From Natrinema hispanicum (GTDB lineage: Archaea; Halobacteriota; Halobacteria; Halobacteriales; Natrialbaceae), in assembly GCF_004217335.1 (NCBI RefSeq), contig NZ_SHMP01000009.1, forward strand, positions 1-64,000: DNA of 64,000 bases. Reading direction: 5' to 3'. Under the pieces are notes generated by a model. The model saw only the letters and a list, made by a program, of their open reading frames with translations, ran no database searches and was not told the DNA's origin. Below, one piece after another: positions 44,402 through 53,418 of this stretch; positions within the stretch are counted from its first letter, which is position 1, and every line of letters begins with the position of its first letter. The position numbers were made by a program, and so were the translations under genes.

Positions 44402-45368
44402 GGGCGACCCGACGCGTGTCGCCATCGCCTGTCAGGGCGGTGGCAGCCATACAGCGTTCACTGCGGGTGTCCTCCGAACGCTGCTCGCAGAGTGGGACGA
44501 CGCGTACGACCTCGTCGGGATCAGCGGTACGTCCGGTGGCGCGTTCAACGCGCTCGGGATGTGGTACGGGCTTGTCACTGGCGATGCCGACCGGGCGCGT
44601 GCGATCCTCGATGGACTCTGGACTGATCTAGCAGCCGACGGGGGACAGGATCGCTGGCTTAACTCTCTGGTGACGACGATTTCGCGACTGGAGAGTGCCG
44701 GTTTCCCGCTCCCCTCGATCAGTCCGTATCAGGTACTCGGACCGGAGGTCGGGAAGCAGCGAATCAGAACGGTGCTCGAGCGACATATCGACTTCGACGC
44801 GATCCCGGACCTCTGTCAGAAGCAGGTCCCGGAACTCGTGATTGGGACGGTCGACATCAACGCTGGCGTCTTCGAGACGTTCGTCAACGAAGCGGTTACC
44901 GTCGATGCTGTCCTCGCATCGGCGGCGGTTCCGAACCTGTTCGAGGCTGTCGAGATCCACGGGCACCTCCACTGGGATGGCCTGTTCTCGCAGAATCCTC
45001 CGGTTAACGATCTGATGGGGCTTCCGCCGGAACGCAAACCCGAAGAGTTGTGGATCATACAGATAAACCCTCAAGAATTCGAGGGTGAACCTGGCACGTT
45101 AGACGTCATCGCCGACCGGCGCAACGAACTGTCGGGGAATATCTCCCTCAATCAACAGTTAGGATTTATCGAGCGAGTCAACGAATGGATCGCGGACGGA
45201 AAACTCCCCAACGACGAGTTTCAGCAGACGACGATCCGCCGTATCCATATGGGAACACGATTTCACTGCTCGACGAAGGTCGACCGTGATCCGGCGTTTC
45301 TCAACGAACTCCGGTCTCTGGGCAATCAACGAGCCCGCGAGTTTCTGGACTCGAGACTGGGCTCGTGA
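44394..45368 (+). CDS. patatin-like polyhydroxyalkanoate depolymerase
   Basis: 324 residues from ATG 44394, overlapping the dehydrogenase stop. The oxyanion motif is ACQGGGSHTAFTAGVL, the nucleophile S47 lies in GISGTSGGAFN (G-x-S-x-G), and the dyad aspartate is in HWDGLFSQNPP. In Haloferax mediterranei a patatin-like protein (PhaZh1) degrades native PHA granules, and its gene neighbours bdhA. Here context supports the same role: release of 3-hydroxybutyrate from storage polymer. A phospholipase function is the alternative. Confidence 0.78.
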   Translation: MSEGDPTRVAIACQGGGSHTAFTAGVLRTLLAEWDDAYDLVGISGTSGGAFNALGMWYGLVTGDADRARAILDGLWTDLAADGGQDRWLNSLVTTISRLESAGFPLPSISPYQVLGPEVGKQRIRTVLERHIDFDAIPDLCQKQVPELVIGTVDINAGVFETFVNEAVTVDAVLASAAVPNLFEAVEIHGHLHWDGLFSQNPPVNDLMGLPPERKPEELWIIQINPQEFEGEPGTLDVIADRRNELSGNISLNQQLGFIERVNEWIADGKLPNDEFQQTTIRRIHMGTRFHCSTKVDRDPAFLNELRSLGNQRAREFLDSRLGS

Positions 45369-45589
45369 CGAGGGCAGTCTCGAGCATTCGACCTCGAGCG
45401 GTCCGATCATGAGGCCGGCGTGCAGCCCGCAGTCGTCGTGTCGCCGTCCCGGTTCGTCGGTTGCCACTCGACGCTGTTCTCCGCGGCAGAGACGGCCGCT
45501 CGGAACGTCCCGTTCGGCGAGAACGCTGCTGTGTGTCGGTCACACACGACTGACGCTCGGTTATGAGTGTCGCGCTCCAACCGACGAGT

Positions 45590-46687
45590 ATGCCAGAGAG
45601 ATACGAGAGTGTGGGCGTCTCCCGGCGGTGTTTCTTCGGTGCGGTCGGCGGCGTTGGCCTCGCTGCGCTCGCTGGCTGTCTGGACGGTTCCTTCGCGCCC
45701 ATCTCGGGCGATGACGGGAGTGCGATCACCAGCGCTCCGCCCATGGTCGACCGGTCGCTCCCCGAGGCATACGCGACCGACGAACTCGACGAGGCGAGTT
45801 TCTCCGGCGGCCCGGGCAAGGACGGTATCCCCTCGATCGACGAGCCCGAGTTCGCCACAGCCGACGATCCGCCCGCGAGGCTGTCGCCCGACGATCCAGT
45901 CTTCGGCGTCGAACTGAACGGCGACGCGAAGGCGTACCCCCAGTACGTCCTCGTATGGCACGAGATCGTCAACGATGTCGTGGGTGACGAAGCTGTCGCA
46001 GTGACATACTGTCCGCTGACCGGGACGACGCAGGGGTTCTACCGCGGAGCGAGCGAGTTCGGGGTCTCCGGCCAACTCGTCAACAGTAATCTCATCATGT
46101 ACGACCGCGGGAGCAATACGTGGTGGTCGCAGGTGCTCGCGCGGGGGATCCGCGGCCCACACGAAGGAGCGTACCTGTCGGAGTTTCAGGTGACGTGGAC
46201 GACGTGGAGACGGTGGCGCGATCGACATCCGGAGACGACCGTGTTGGCCGAGAATACCAGCCACGTCCGGGATTACGGCGGCGATCCCTACGGGCAGTAC
46301 AACCCCCGAACCGGCTACTACGACGACGAGAGCTTGCTGTTCGACCCGCTGGCTAGCGATGACCGATTCCCCCCGAAGAAAATCGTCGTCGGGGCCCGGA
46401 GCGCCGACGGGGCGCTGGCCGTTCCCAAGTCGACGCTCCGAGAGCGCGGGGTCGTCGTCGGCTCAGTTGGCGACGTTCCCTACGTGACCGCCTACGACGA
46501 GGGACTCGATACGGGCTACGTCTACCGCAACCCCGACGCCCGGTCGGTCGCGTTCGACGGCAGTGCACTCATCCTCGACGGCGACGAGTACGAAGCGGAC
46601 GGGCTCCCGCTCGAGCGCGTGATCGGAGTTGACGCGATGTGGTTCGCCTGGTACGGCTTCTACCCCTCGACGGAGGTCCACGGATGA
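45590..46687 (+). CDS. DUF3179 lipoprotein
   Basis: 365 residues from ATG 45590. Twin-arginine signal SRRCFFGAVGG with lipobox LAGC. The DUF3179 domain fills the rest: DPVFGVELNGDAKAYPQYVLVWHEIVND, AVTYCPLTGTTQGFYRG, SNLIMYDRGSNTWWSQ and the late DAMWFAWYGFYPSTEV. The conserved cysteine in TYCPLTG suggests metal or redox chemistry, but the family function is unknown. It overlaps the next gene by four bases. Confidence 0.88.
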   Translation: MPERYESVGVSRRCFFGAVGGVGLAALAGCLDGSFAPISGDDGSAITSAPPMVDRSLPEAYATDELDEASFSGGPGKDGIPSIDEPEFATADDPPARLSPDDPVFGVELNGDAKAYPQYVLVWHEIVNDVVGDEAVAVTYCPLTGTTQGFYRGASEFGVSGQLVNSNLIMYDRGSNTWWSQVLARGIRGPHEGAYLSEFQVTWTTWRRWRDRHPETTVLAENTSHVRDYGGDPYGQYNPRTGYYDDESLLFDPLASDDRFPPKKIVVGARSADGALAVPKSTLRERGVVVGSVGDVPYVTAYDEGLDTGYVYRNPDARSVAFDGSALILDGDEYEADGLPLERVIGVDAMWFAWYGFYPSTEVHG

Positions 46688-47286
46688 GCACCTGGACTCA
46701 GTTCGACCCAGCGCCGAGGCGGCGGGTCGACGAGACGATCGCCGCGACGGCGCTCGTCGTCAGACGCCGCGATTCGCTGGCGGTTGCCACCTTCGTCGGG
46801 ATCGGCTACCTCGCGGCTTTCCTCTGGGCCATCGGCGACCTCGCGATGCGACCCAGCGTTGCCCCGAACCTGATCGTCGTCGACGATCCACTGGTTCGGA
46901 TGGTTCAACGGACCGGCCCCGCGTCGTTCGAGGCCGTCGCACTGCTCGACACCGGCGTCGTCCGACTTCTGGTGTCACCGATCGATGTTACGATCGGGCT
47001 TGCGATAGCCGGCCTCGTCGGCCTCAACCTCGGACTGACCTACCTCGCAGTCGTCCAACCGGCGACCTGCGGGATCGGAGCTGGCTCGGGGCTGCTCGCG
47101 TCGATGCCGGCCCTGCTGTCCGGGACAGTCTGCTGTGGCCCCGTCATCCTGATCGCACTCGGGATACAGGCGAGCGGCCTCCTGTTGACACTGTTCGCCT
47201 GGCTGTTGCCGCTCGGCGTGGTGCTGCTGCTTGCCAGTCTGGCGTACATCGCCGGGAGGGTTGACATCGCGACCGCATCGAGCTGA
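46684..47286 (+). CDS. polytopic membrane protein with CC motif
   Basis: 200 residues, four to five hydrophobic segments (about 33-52, 95-122, 128-150, 155-190). Cysteines in TCGIGAG and TVCCGPV lie at membrane edges and could bind metal or heme. Translationally coupled (ATGA) to the DUF3179 lipoprotein, so the two probably work together at the membrane. Function unknown. Confidence 0.75.
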   Translation: MSTWTQFDPAPRRRVDETIAATALVVRRRDSLAVATFVGIGYLAAFLWAIGDLAMRPSVAPNLIVVDDPLVRMVQRTGPASFEAVALLDTGVVRLLVSPIDVTIGLAIAGLVGLNLGLTYLAVVQPATCGIGAGSGLLASMPALLSGTVCCGPVILIALGIQASGLLLTLFAWLLPLGVVLLLASLAYIAGRVDIATASS

Positions 47287-47393
47287 GATCGATTACAGCG
47301 GCGCTCGAGCCCCCTCATACGGACTTTTGGCAGTCCTGTCGGGCTCGTGACCTGCCATGTGAGTGTGCCGGAAATCAGTGACAGGGAACCGTT

Positions 47394-48413
47394 TCAGTCG
47401 TAGGTGTGGAAATCGACCGCCTGCTCGAGCAGCTCGTCCGGTATCCCCGGGACTTCCGCCGAGCGAACCGGCCCCTGTTCGTCGAGGATGTCGGAGTCCC
47501 GCGGGAAATCGCGCAGCTGAAAATGGACGTCGATCCCCGCTTTTGCGCCCTGGCCCATTCCGATGGGAACCTGGTTGTGGCCCGGCGTACAGTCGCCGAC
47601 GGCGTAGACGCCCTCGACGGAGGTCTGCCCGTGATCGCCGACCTCGATCGTCCCGTCGTTGTTGATTTCACAGCCGAGTTCGCGGGCGAGGCCATTGTTG
47701 TACTCGGCACCGTACATGGCGAACCCGCCCTTGTACTCCCGGACAGTCCCGTCCTCGAATTTAAGCGCTTTCAACCAGCCATCGTCGCCGTTCTGTACGC
47801 CTGTGACATCCTCGTGGACGACATCGATGGGGTGGCGCTCGAGCATAGCTGCCGTCTCATCGCTCCACTCGGGGTCGTCGCCGCGGGTGAGCAGGTCGAC
47901 CTCGTCGGTGAAGTTTAGCATGATTCCCGCGACGTGGGCCGTACTCTCCGAGTGGCCCATCACGTAGACCGACTTGTCGACGAACATGTGGGCGTCACAG
48001 TGCAGGCAGTAGTGGAGCCCGCGACCGGTCCGCGGCAGCGGCGGTTCCGGGCGGACGTCGTTGAACCCCGTCGCGAGGATCACGATCTCTGCGTCGTAGT
48101 CGTCATTGTTGCCCGATAGTCGGATCAGTCCCTCCTCCTCGCGGGAGCACGAGCTGACCATATCCTGGTAGAAGTCACAGCCGTATGCCTCGAGTTGTTC
48201 CCGCCCGATACCGAGGAATTCGGCACCGCTGGTTTCCTCGCGAACGCCCAGCAGGTTATGAACTTCCTGCATCATCGCCGCCCGACCGCCGCCACGACTG
48301 ACGACCGCCGTCCGATGACCCAGTCGCGTGCTGTACAGTGCCGCCGTCATCCCTGCAGGCCCACCACCGACGACGATCACCTCATACTCGGTGGCCGTCT
48401 GCGACTCGCTCAT
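47394..48413 (-). CDS. thioredoxin-reductase-like flavoprotein
   Basis: 339 residues from ATG 48413. FAD site VIVVGGGPAGMTAALYS, redox pair C136-x2-C139 (HYCLHCD, in place of the usual CATCD), a NAD(P) region around YVMGHSESTAHVAG, and the second FAD motif VEGVYAVGDCTPGHNQVPIGMGQGA. The NAD(P) GxGxxG motif is unusual (GHSEST), so the electron donor may differ; some archaeal homologues use ferredoxin or other donors. Coupled by ATGA overlap to the disulfide reductase gene upstream. Confidence 0.85.
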   Translation of the reverse strand: MSESQTATEYEVIVVGGGPAGMTAALYSTRLGHRTAVVSRGGGRAAMMQEVHNLLGVREETSGAEFLGIGREQLEAYGCDFYQDMVSSCSREEEGLIRLSGNNDDYDAEIVILATGFNDVRPEPPLPRTGRGLHYCLHCDAHMFVDKSVYVMGHSESTAHVAGIMLNFTDEVDLLTRGDDPEWSDETAAMLERHPIDVVHEDVTGVQNGDDGWLKALKFEDGTVREYKGGFAMYGAEYNNGLARELGCEINNDGTIEVGDHGQTSVEGVYAVGDCTPGHNQVPIGMGQGAKAGIDVHFQLRDFPRDSDILDEQGPVRSAEVPGIPDELLEQAVDFHTYD

Positions 48414-49774
48414 TGTCGCGTCGCCTCTCGAAACGCGGCCTCGAGGACCTTGCTCAACGTCGGATGTGCGTGGATCGTTCCGGCCACGCCGTCGACCGAC
48501 AGGTCGTGTCGCATCGCGAGGACTGCCTCGTGAAGCAGCGTCGACGCCTCGTCGCCGATGGCGTGGACGCCCAGAATTCCGCCGTCCGGGTCGGCGAGTA
48601 CCTTCACGAATCCGTGCTCGAGCTTCTTCGCTCGTCCCATCGCCGAGTCGCTGTAGTCGGCCTGTCCCACGACGTACTCCCTGTCGTCGTCCTGAAGCTC
48701 CGTCTCGGTCGCGCCGACACCGGCGATCTGGGGGTCGGTGAAGATGACGTGGGGCATCGCCGAGAGGTCGATTGCCCTTCGCTCCTCGTGGACGACGTTC
48801 GCGACTGTGTGCCGCGTCTCGTAGTCGCCGGAATGCTTGAACAACGCGTTCCCGGCGACGTCGCCTTGGGCCCACACGTTCTCGGCGCTCGTCTCGAGAT
48901 ACTCGTTCGTCTCGATAAATCCACGATCGTCGACGTCGATGCCTGCCGCCTCGAGCCCTAGCTCGTCGCTGTTCGGCCGTCGGCCGAGTGCAACGAGCAC
49001 CTCGTTCCCTTCGACGGTCAGTTCCCTGCCATCCGCCGTCTCTGCGTGGACGGCGTGGCCAGCACTGCGCTCTTCGACGGCGGTCACGCGATGGCCGGTG
49101 TAAACGTCGTGGCGCTCGGCGGCGAGTTCGGTGAACGTTGCAGCGATCTCGTCGTCTTCCCGAGGCACGAGCGAGTCCATCATCTCTACGATCGTTACCG
49201 CGGTGCCCATCGACTGGAACACGTACCCCAGTTCCACTGCGATGTACCCGCCACCGAGTATGACAAGGCTCTCGGGCGGTTCGCGGAGGTAGAGGGCGTC
49301 CTGACTGGTGAGGTAATCGATGGTGTCAAGGCCGTCGATCGGCGGGACGATCGGCCGGCTCCCCGTAGCTACGACGACCTTCTCGGCGGTGACGGTCTCG
49401 CCTCCGAGCTCGAGCGTTCGCTCATCGACGAACTCGGTGTACTCCGTAACCAGCGTGAGATTGTCCGTTTCGCGGTACCGATCTTTCATGTCCTCGGCAA
49501 TCCCGCCGAGCAGGTCGTCCATCTCGTCGACGACAGCGGCGTGATCGATTCCATTGAGGGTGGCATCGACGTGGAACCGCTCGGCCCCACGGACGTGATT
49601 TACAGCGTTTGCCGCCTGAATCAGCATCTTCGAGGGGTTACAGCCCCGATTCAAACACGTTCCGCCCAACGGTCCCGGCTCAACCAGTGCGGTGTCCAGC
49701 CCAGCGTCGGCGGCAGCCGCAGCGACGTTATTCCCGGTTCCTCCGCCGACGACGATGACGTCGAAATTAGCCAT
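48410..49774 (-). CDS. pyridine nucleotide-disulfide reductase (Gcr/MerA-like)
   Basis: 454 residues. FAD site VIVVGGGTGNNVAAAAAD, active disulfide C40-x4-C45 (GGTCLNRGCNPSKM), NAD(P) site ILGGGYIAVELGYVF, and the C-terminal base motif HAHPTLSKVLEAAF. In Halobacterium a protein once annotated as mercuric reductase was shown to be bis-gamma-glutamylcystine reductase, the glutathione-reductase equivalent of haloarchaea; that is the favoured role here. Mycothione reductase or dihydrolipoamide dehydrogenase are alternatives. First gene of a two-gene operon. Confidence 0.78.
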   Translation of the reverse strand: MANFDVIVVGGGTGNNVAAAAADAGLDTALVEPGPLGGTCLNRGCNPSKMLIQAANAVNHVRGAERFHVDATLNGIDHAAVVDEMDDLLGGIAEDMKDRYRETDNLTLVTEYTEFVDERTLELGGETVTAEKVVVATGSRPIVPPIDGLDTIDYLTSQDALYLREPPESLVILGGGYIAVELGYVFQSMGTAVTIVEMMDSLVPREDDEIAATFTELAAERHDVYTGHRVTAVEERSAGHAVHAETADGRELTVEGNEVLVALGRRPNSDELGLEAAGIDVDDRGFIETNEYLETSAENVWAQGDVAGNALFKHSGDYETRHTVANVVHEERRAIDLSAMPHVIFTDPQIAGVGATETELQDDDREYVVGQADYSDSAMGRAKKLEHGFVKVLADPDGGILGVHAIGDEASTLLHEAVLAMRHDLSVDGVAGTIHAHPTLSKVLEAAFREATRQ

Positions 49775-49910
49775 AGGTACAGTACTGAACAGTAGCTGTG
49801 GTAAAGAACCCCGTGCGCCGGTTCAGTTCGGTTGCACGCCCGTGAGGCGGGTTGGAAACCAAAGTACACACTCGAGCCGCAGTTATACCCGTTCCCGCAA
49901 AGTTCGATTC

Positions 49911-51317
49911 GTGAGTACGTTCGTTGTCGTTGGCGGTGACGCCGCAGGGATGTCAGCAGCAAGCAAAGCAAAACGCGACGATCCGGCCCTCAACGTCGTC
50001 GTATTCGAGCGAGGGCAGTGGGTCTCGTATGGGGCGTGTGGCCTCCCGTACTACATCAAAGGCGAGATACAGTCGCTCGACGACCTCGTCTCGGTCACGC
50101 CCGAGCAGTTCTGCGAGCAGCGGGATATCGACCTCAGAACCGGCCACGATGTCGTCGATATCGATCCGACGACGCGAACCGTGACGGCCCGCGCCGACGG
50201 CAACGAGATCGTCCAGGAGTACGACCACTTGCTCGTAGCGACCGGCGCGACTGCAGTCACGCCGCAGATCGATGGGATCGACCGAACGGGCGTCTACACG
50301 CTCGGCTCGATGTCGGATGGGAAGGAGCTCCGCGAGTACGTCAGCCGTGCTCGGAGCGAGGGGGACCTCCAACAGCCCGACCGTGGTCCAGCGTGCCAGT
50401 TCCTCGAAACATGCAATGGCCCTGTCGGCATCGTTGGTGGTGGATACATCGGCGTCGAGATGGCCGAAGCGTTAGCTGCGAACGATTTCGAGGTTCATCT
50501 CTTCCAGCGTGGCGATCGCGTGCTGAAACAGTTTAGCGAGGCCACGAGCGAGACCGTTCTCGCCCATCTCGAGGAGCAAGACGTCGCAGTCTATCTCGAC
50601 ACGGAAGTCAAAGCACTCGCCGGAAACGAGGCGGTCGAGGCTGTCGTGACGACCGACGAGCGTGTCCCCGTCGAAATGGTGCTCGTCGGAACCGGTGTTC
50701 GTCCACGGACAACGCTCGCCGAGGCTGCTGGAATCGAACTCGGCGAGACGGGCGCGATCGCGACCGACCGATATCGGGAGACGAACCTGCCGGACGTCTA
50801 CGCAGCAGGAGACTGCGCGGAAGCTGAGCATGTTGTTACAGGTGAGCCGATGTCCGTCCCCCTTGCGTTGACTGCCAACCGACACGGTCGAGCGATCGGC
50901 CAGACGGTCGCTGGCAACCCGACCGAAGGTGGTGGTATCGCGGGGACGGCTGCGGTCAAAGCCTTTCACGTCGAGGCGGCTCGAACCGGGCTCCTCGACT
51001 ACGAGGCTCGCGAGGCTGGCTTCGATCCGATCACGGAGACGATCGACGCGAAATCACGCGCTGGCTACTACCCCGAGGGTGGAACAGTACGCGTGACGCT
51101 CACTGCCGACCGTCCATCCGGACGCGTGTTGGGCGGCAGTCTTGTTTCCGAGTACGGCGAAGGTGCTGTCCACCGAAGCCACGCACTCGTTGGGGCGGTT
51201 ACCGAAGGTATCACCGTCGCCGAACTCTCCGACTACGATCTCGCATACGCGCCACCGTTCAACACGACCTGGGATCCCGTGTTGACCGCAGCGAAGGTAC
51301 TCGAGGGCAACCGATAG
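49911..51317 (+). CDS. CoA-disulfide reductase-like FAD oxidoreductase
   Basis: 468 residues from GTG 49911 (STFVVVGGDAAGMSAASKAK). The single active cysteine is C43 in SYGACGLPYYI, as in CoA-disulfide reductases and NADH oxidases. NAD site GIVGGGYIGVEMAEALA; FAD motif VYAAGDCAEAEHV; C-terminal dimerisation domain with KAFHVEAARTGL. Such enzymes reduce CoA disulfide, persulfides or oxygen. Divergent from the two disulfide reductases, with 136 nt between starts, which suggests shared control. An upstream open frame to 49692 is not part of the gene. Confidence 0.85.
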   Translation: MSTFVVVGGDAAGMSAASKAKRDDPALNVVVFERGQWVSYGACGLPYYIKGEIQSLDDLVSVTPEQFCEQRDIDLRTGHDVVDIDPTTRTVTARADGNEIVQEYDHLLVATGATAVTPQIDGIDRTGVYTLGSMSDGKELREYVSRARSEGDLQQPDRGPACQFLETCNGPVGIVGGGYIGVEMAEALAANDFEVHLFQRGDRVLKQFSEATSETVLAHLEEQDVAVYLDTEVKALAGNEAVEAVVTTDERVPVEMVLVGTGVRPRTTLAEAAGIELGETGAIATDRYRETNLPDVYAAGDCAEAEHVVTGEPMSVPLALTANRHGRAIGQTVAGNPTEGGGIAGTAAVKAFHVEAARTGLLDYEAREAGFDPITETIDAKSRAGYYPEGGTVRVTLTADRPSGRVLGGSLVSEYGEGAVHRSHALVGAVTEGITVAELSDYDLAYAPPFNTTWDPVLTAAKVLEGNR

Positions 51318-51344
51318 TCCCCGGTTCGTCGCGCGCAGTCTCTG

Positions 51345-51944
51345 TCAGCCGTCACGTCCTGAAAACGATTCCCAGAACACGTCTGGTAGCTTTTGATCGG
51401 GGTTCTCTTCGAGATAGTCCTGTTTGGTCAGGTTCGCATCTTCGATGAGGGCAGCTGCCTCGCCAGCCCAGACGTAAAACCCGATCAGGGTCTCGCGACG
51501 CATGCGCTCGAGATCGACCGAATGATAGACGTTAACGACACCGCCCGCTTCCCGGTTTAGTTCCGACCGCCGGAGGAGCCCGAGTTCGACCAGTTTGTTC
51601 AGATACCGGGTGACTGTACTTCGGTCGTACCCGAGCGTCTCGGCCACTTCGTTCGCCGACAGCGGGCCCTCTCCGATGACACACAGGCAGATGTCCAGTC
51701 CGGCTTTCGGGAGCCCGAAGGCCTGGAGCAGTACCTGCCTGACATCCGGCGGCTTGACGCTCATTTCCACGTCAGTCACGCGTTCCATCGGTTTGTCGTG
51801 ACAAGACACCGGCGGATCGTCGCGACCGAGGACGAGGACGACGTTATTACAGTCGGGACACTCGAAGAGATCGTATCGTGTGGCTGATGGATCGTACTGG
51901 ACCTCTTGTGGTCCTTCGGGGTCGGTCGTCTCGCTATTAGACAT
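51345..51944 (-). CDS. TrmB/MarR-like regulator with N-terminal zinc ribbon
   Basis: 199 residues. An N-terminal zinc-binding motif (FECPDCNNVVLVL...PVSCHDKPM; C-x2-C plus a third cysteine and histidine, about 29-50) precedes a winged helix (LSANEVAETLGYDRSTVTRYLNKLVELGLL). The zinc motif resembles desulforedoxin-type sites and could sense metal or redox state. It runs towards the CoA-disulfide reductase gene with 27 nt between the stops, and may regulate the thiol-redox block. Confidence 0.82.
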   Translation of the reverse strand: MSNSETTDPEGPQEVQYDPSATRYDLFECPDCNNVVLVLGRDDPPVSCHDKPMERVTDVEMSVKPPDVRQVLLQAFGLPKAGLDICLCVIGEGPLSANEVAETLGYDRSTVTRYLNKLVELGLLRRSELNREAGGVVNVYHSVDLERMRRETLIGFYVWAGEAAALIEDANLTKQDYLEENPDQKLPDVFWESFSGRDG

Positions 51945-52006
51945 TTGTTTCCAGTGCCTCCGTCTAGGACATCGTTAGGTGGGCACGTGCTAAATACTAA
52001 CTCATC

Positions 52007-52279
52007 TCATTTATCCGGATTTATCGTCTCCGGATCAACGATCACTAGCTCGTCGAGGTCGAGTTCGAGCAGTTCTTCACCAGTAACTGTCACTCGGACG
52101 CTCCCGTCCGATCGGATCCGAGCCAGTTCGCAGTCCGCCAACCCGTGGAGGTGGGATTCAATCGTGCGTTCGTCAGCTTCGAGTGCTGCTGCGAGCGCAC
52201 CAATCGTCGTCGTTTCTCGCGGATCGCTATCGCTGGCTGTCGCGAGTTGCTCGAGCACCGCTCGTCTCGTTACTGCCAT
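52007..52279 (-). CDS. small helix-turn-helix protein
   Basis: 90 residues from ATG 52279 (MAVTRRAVLEQLATASD). The HTH region is TIGALAAALEADERTIESHLHGLAD-CELARI, followed by a wing (SDGSVRVTVTGEELLEL). Upstream of the zinc-ribbon regulator on the same strand with a 62-nt gap. Target unknown. Confidence 0.72.
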   Translation of the reverse strand: MAVTRRAVLEQLATASDSDPRETTTIGALAAALEADERTIESHLHGLADCELARIRSDGSVRVTVTGEELLELDLDELVIVDPETINPDK

Positions 52280-52903
52280 GGCGCTCGGAGCGCTGTCCAC
52301 ACTAGTGGTTCGTCACGCCTGACGTTGCGGGTCGAATCGATCGCGGTTCTCTGGTTCGACTCGCACGTCGACGCGTGACGGAGTACTAGCCGTGGTGGTC
52401 CGTTGGGCTGGACGGACGTTCTCATCGGTCCACTCTCGATGGAGTTTACAGAGATGAATCTCGCAGTTCGTTTCCCTCGCTTAGAGCGGCTCTTGTACAT
52501 AATCGCTCCGCCTCGAGTCTAATCGTCCGTGCGTATGAGCCCTCACGTAACTCTCGCCACGGCTCCCATCTGGCCCGTAGTCCAGTTCCTGACCGGTGTT
52601 CAGGATCGCGTTGGGTTCCATGCCCTGTGGGCTTGAGACAGCAACTCGTCGCATTCCAGAAGCCGTCCGGGAACGACTGTTGCTCACGGAGTGAGCTTCT
52701 CTTGGTCCCTCGAATCGTGATACGTCGTGAGAAGCGCTCATCATGAGATCTCACTCCCATCTACATTAGCGATAACGTTTCGTATAGGTTCGTCGAGAGT
52801 GCAAGTCAGTCACAATATCGACCTCAATTGAGAGATCATGGACTGTAGATCCTCATATCCTAACGGCGGCCGGGATCCCACATCGGTCATGTCGGAGGAC
52901 GTA
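52280..52903. other. intergenic stretch without a firm gene
   Basis: A minus-strand frame at 52481-52744 encodes 87 residues (RRVAVSSPQGMEPNAILNTGQEL). Composition is possible for a haloarchaeal gene, but no family or promoter supports it. An AT-rich patch near 52760-52860 may carry promoters. Confidence 0.35.
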
Positions 52904-53278
52904 TCAAGCGATCGAGCTTTCCTTGTCCCGTGCAGCCGTCAGGTGTTCCTGTCCCCACGTAGCCATCTCCTGAATCACTGGCTCTAGCGATTTCCCGTGT
53001 TCGGTCAACGAATACTCGACTCGAACCGGTTTTTCGCTGACGATCGACCGCTCGATCAGCTGTTTGGCCTCGAGATCCTCGAGTGAGTCCGAGAGCACTT
53101 TGCTCGAGATCCCGCCGACTTCTTCTTTCAGTGCGTTGAACCCAAGCGGTCCGTTGGCAAGCAATCGATGGAGAATAACGGTGTGCCACTTCTTGCCGAT
53201 CAACGTCGCTGTGGAGGTAACAGGACACCAGTCTTCGCCTGCACACCACACTTCCAGTTGCTCAGTCGACTCGCTCAT
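52904..53278 (-). CDS. HxlR-family transcriptional regulator
   Basis: 124 residues, normal for the family. Landmarks: WCPVTSTATLIGKKWHTVILHRLLANGPLGFNALKEEVGGISSKVLSDSL. A cysteine near the N-terminus (DWCPVT) is the residue that senses electrophiles or oxidants in several HxlR proteins. The inverted repeat GTTAC-N5-GTAAC lies just upstream, and two more copies precede neighbouring genes, so it is probably autoregulated and controls them. Confidence 0.9.
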   Translation of the reverse strand: MSESTEQLEVWCAGEDWCPVTSTATLIGKKWHTVILHRLLANGPLGFNALKEEVGGISSKVLSDSLEDLEAKQLIERSIVSEKPVRVEYSLTEHGKSLEPVIQEMATWGQEHLTAARDKESSIA

Positions 53279-53308
53279 ATCTGTACACTAGTGCTGGAAC
53301 AGTATATA

Positions 53309-53323
53309 GTTACGTGTTGTAAC
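53309..53323 (-). promoter_or_regulatory. candidate HxlR operator 1 (GTTAC-GTGTT-GTAAC)
   Basis: A perfect 5-bp inverted repeat with a 5-base spacer, 31-45 nt before the regulator's ATG (53278). It abuts a TATA-like actatatact (minus strand, about 53300-53309), so a bound repressor would block the promoter. A third half-site gttac follows at about 53327. Confidence 0.6.
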
Positions 53324-53418
53324 CAAGTTACTAGTCAATACTATTCTTTGTCGGTCGATACGTCCTGCTCACGTGTACGTTCCCCGAGTGAGTGTGATAC
53401 GATACAAACACTCATACG

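Noticed and set aside
43370..44425. Long minus-strand open frame (351 codons)
   Set aside because: It is antisense to the dehydrogenase gene and has no family features; long antisense frames are common in GC-rich haloarchaeal DNA.
45407..46264. Long minus-strand open frame (285 codons)
   Set aside because: Antisense to the DUF3179 gene, which has clear domain and signal motifs.
52481..52744. 87-residue minus-strand frame
   Set aside because: No family, start signal or neighbour support; described only as a possible ORF in the spacer.
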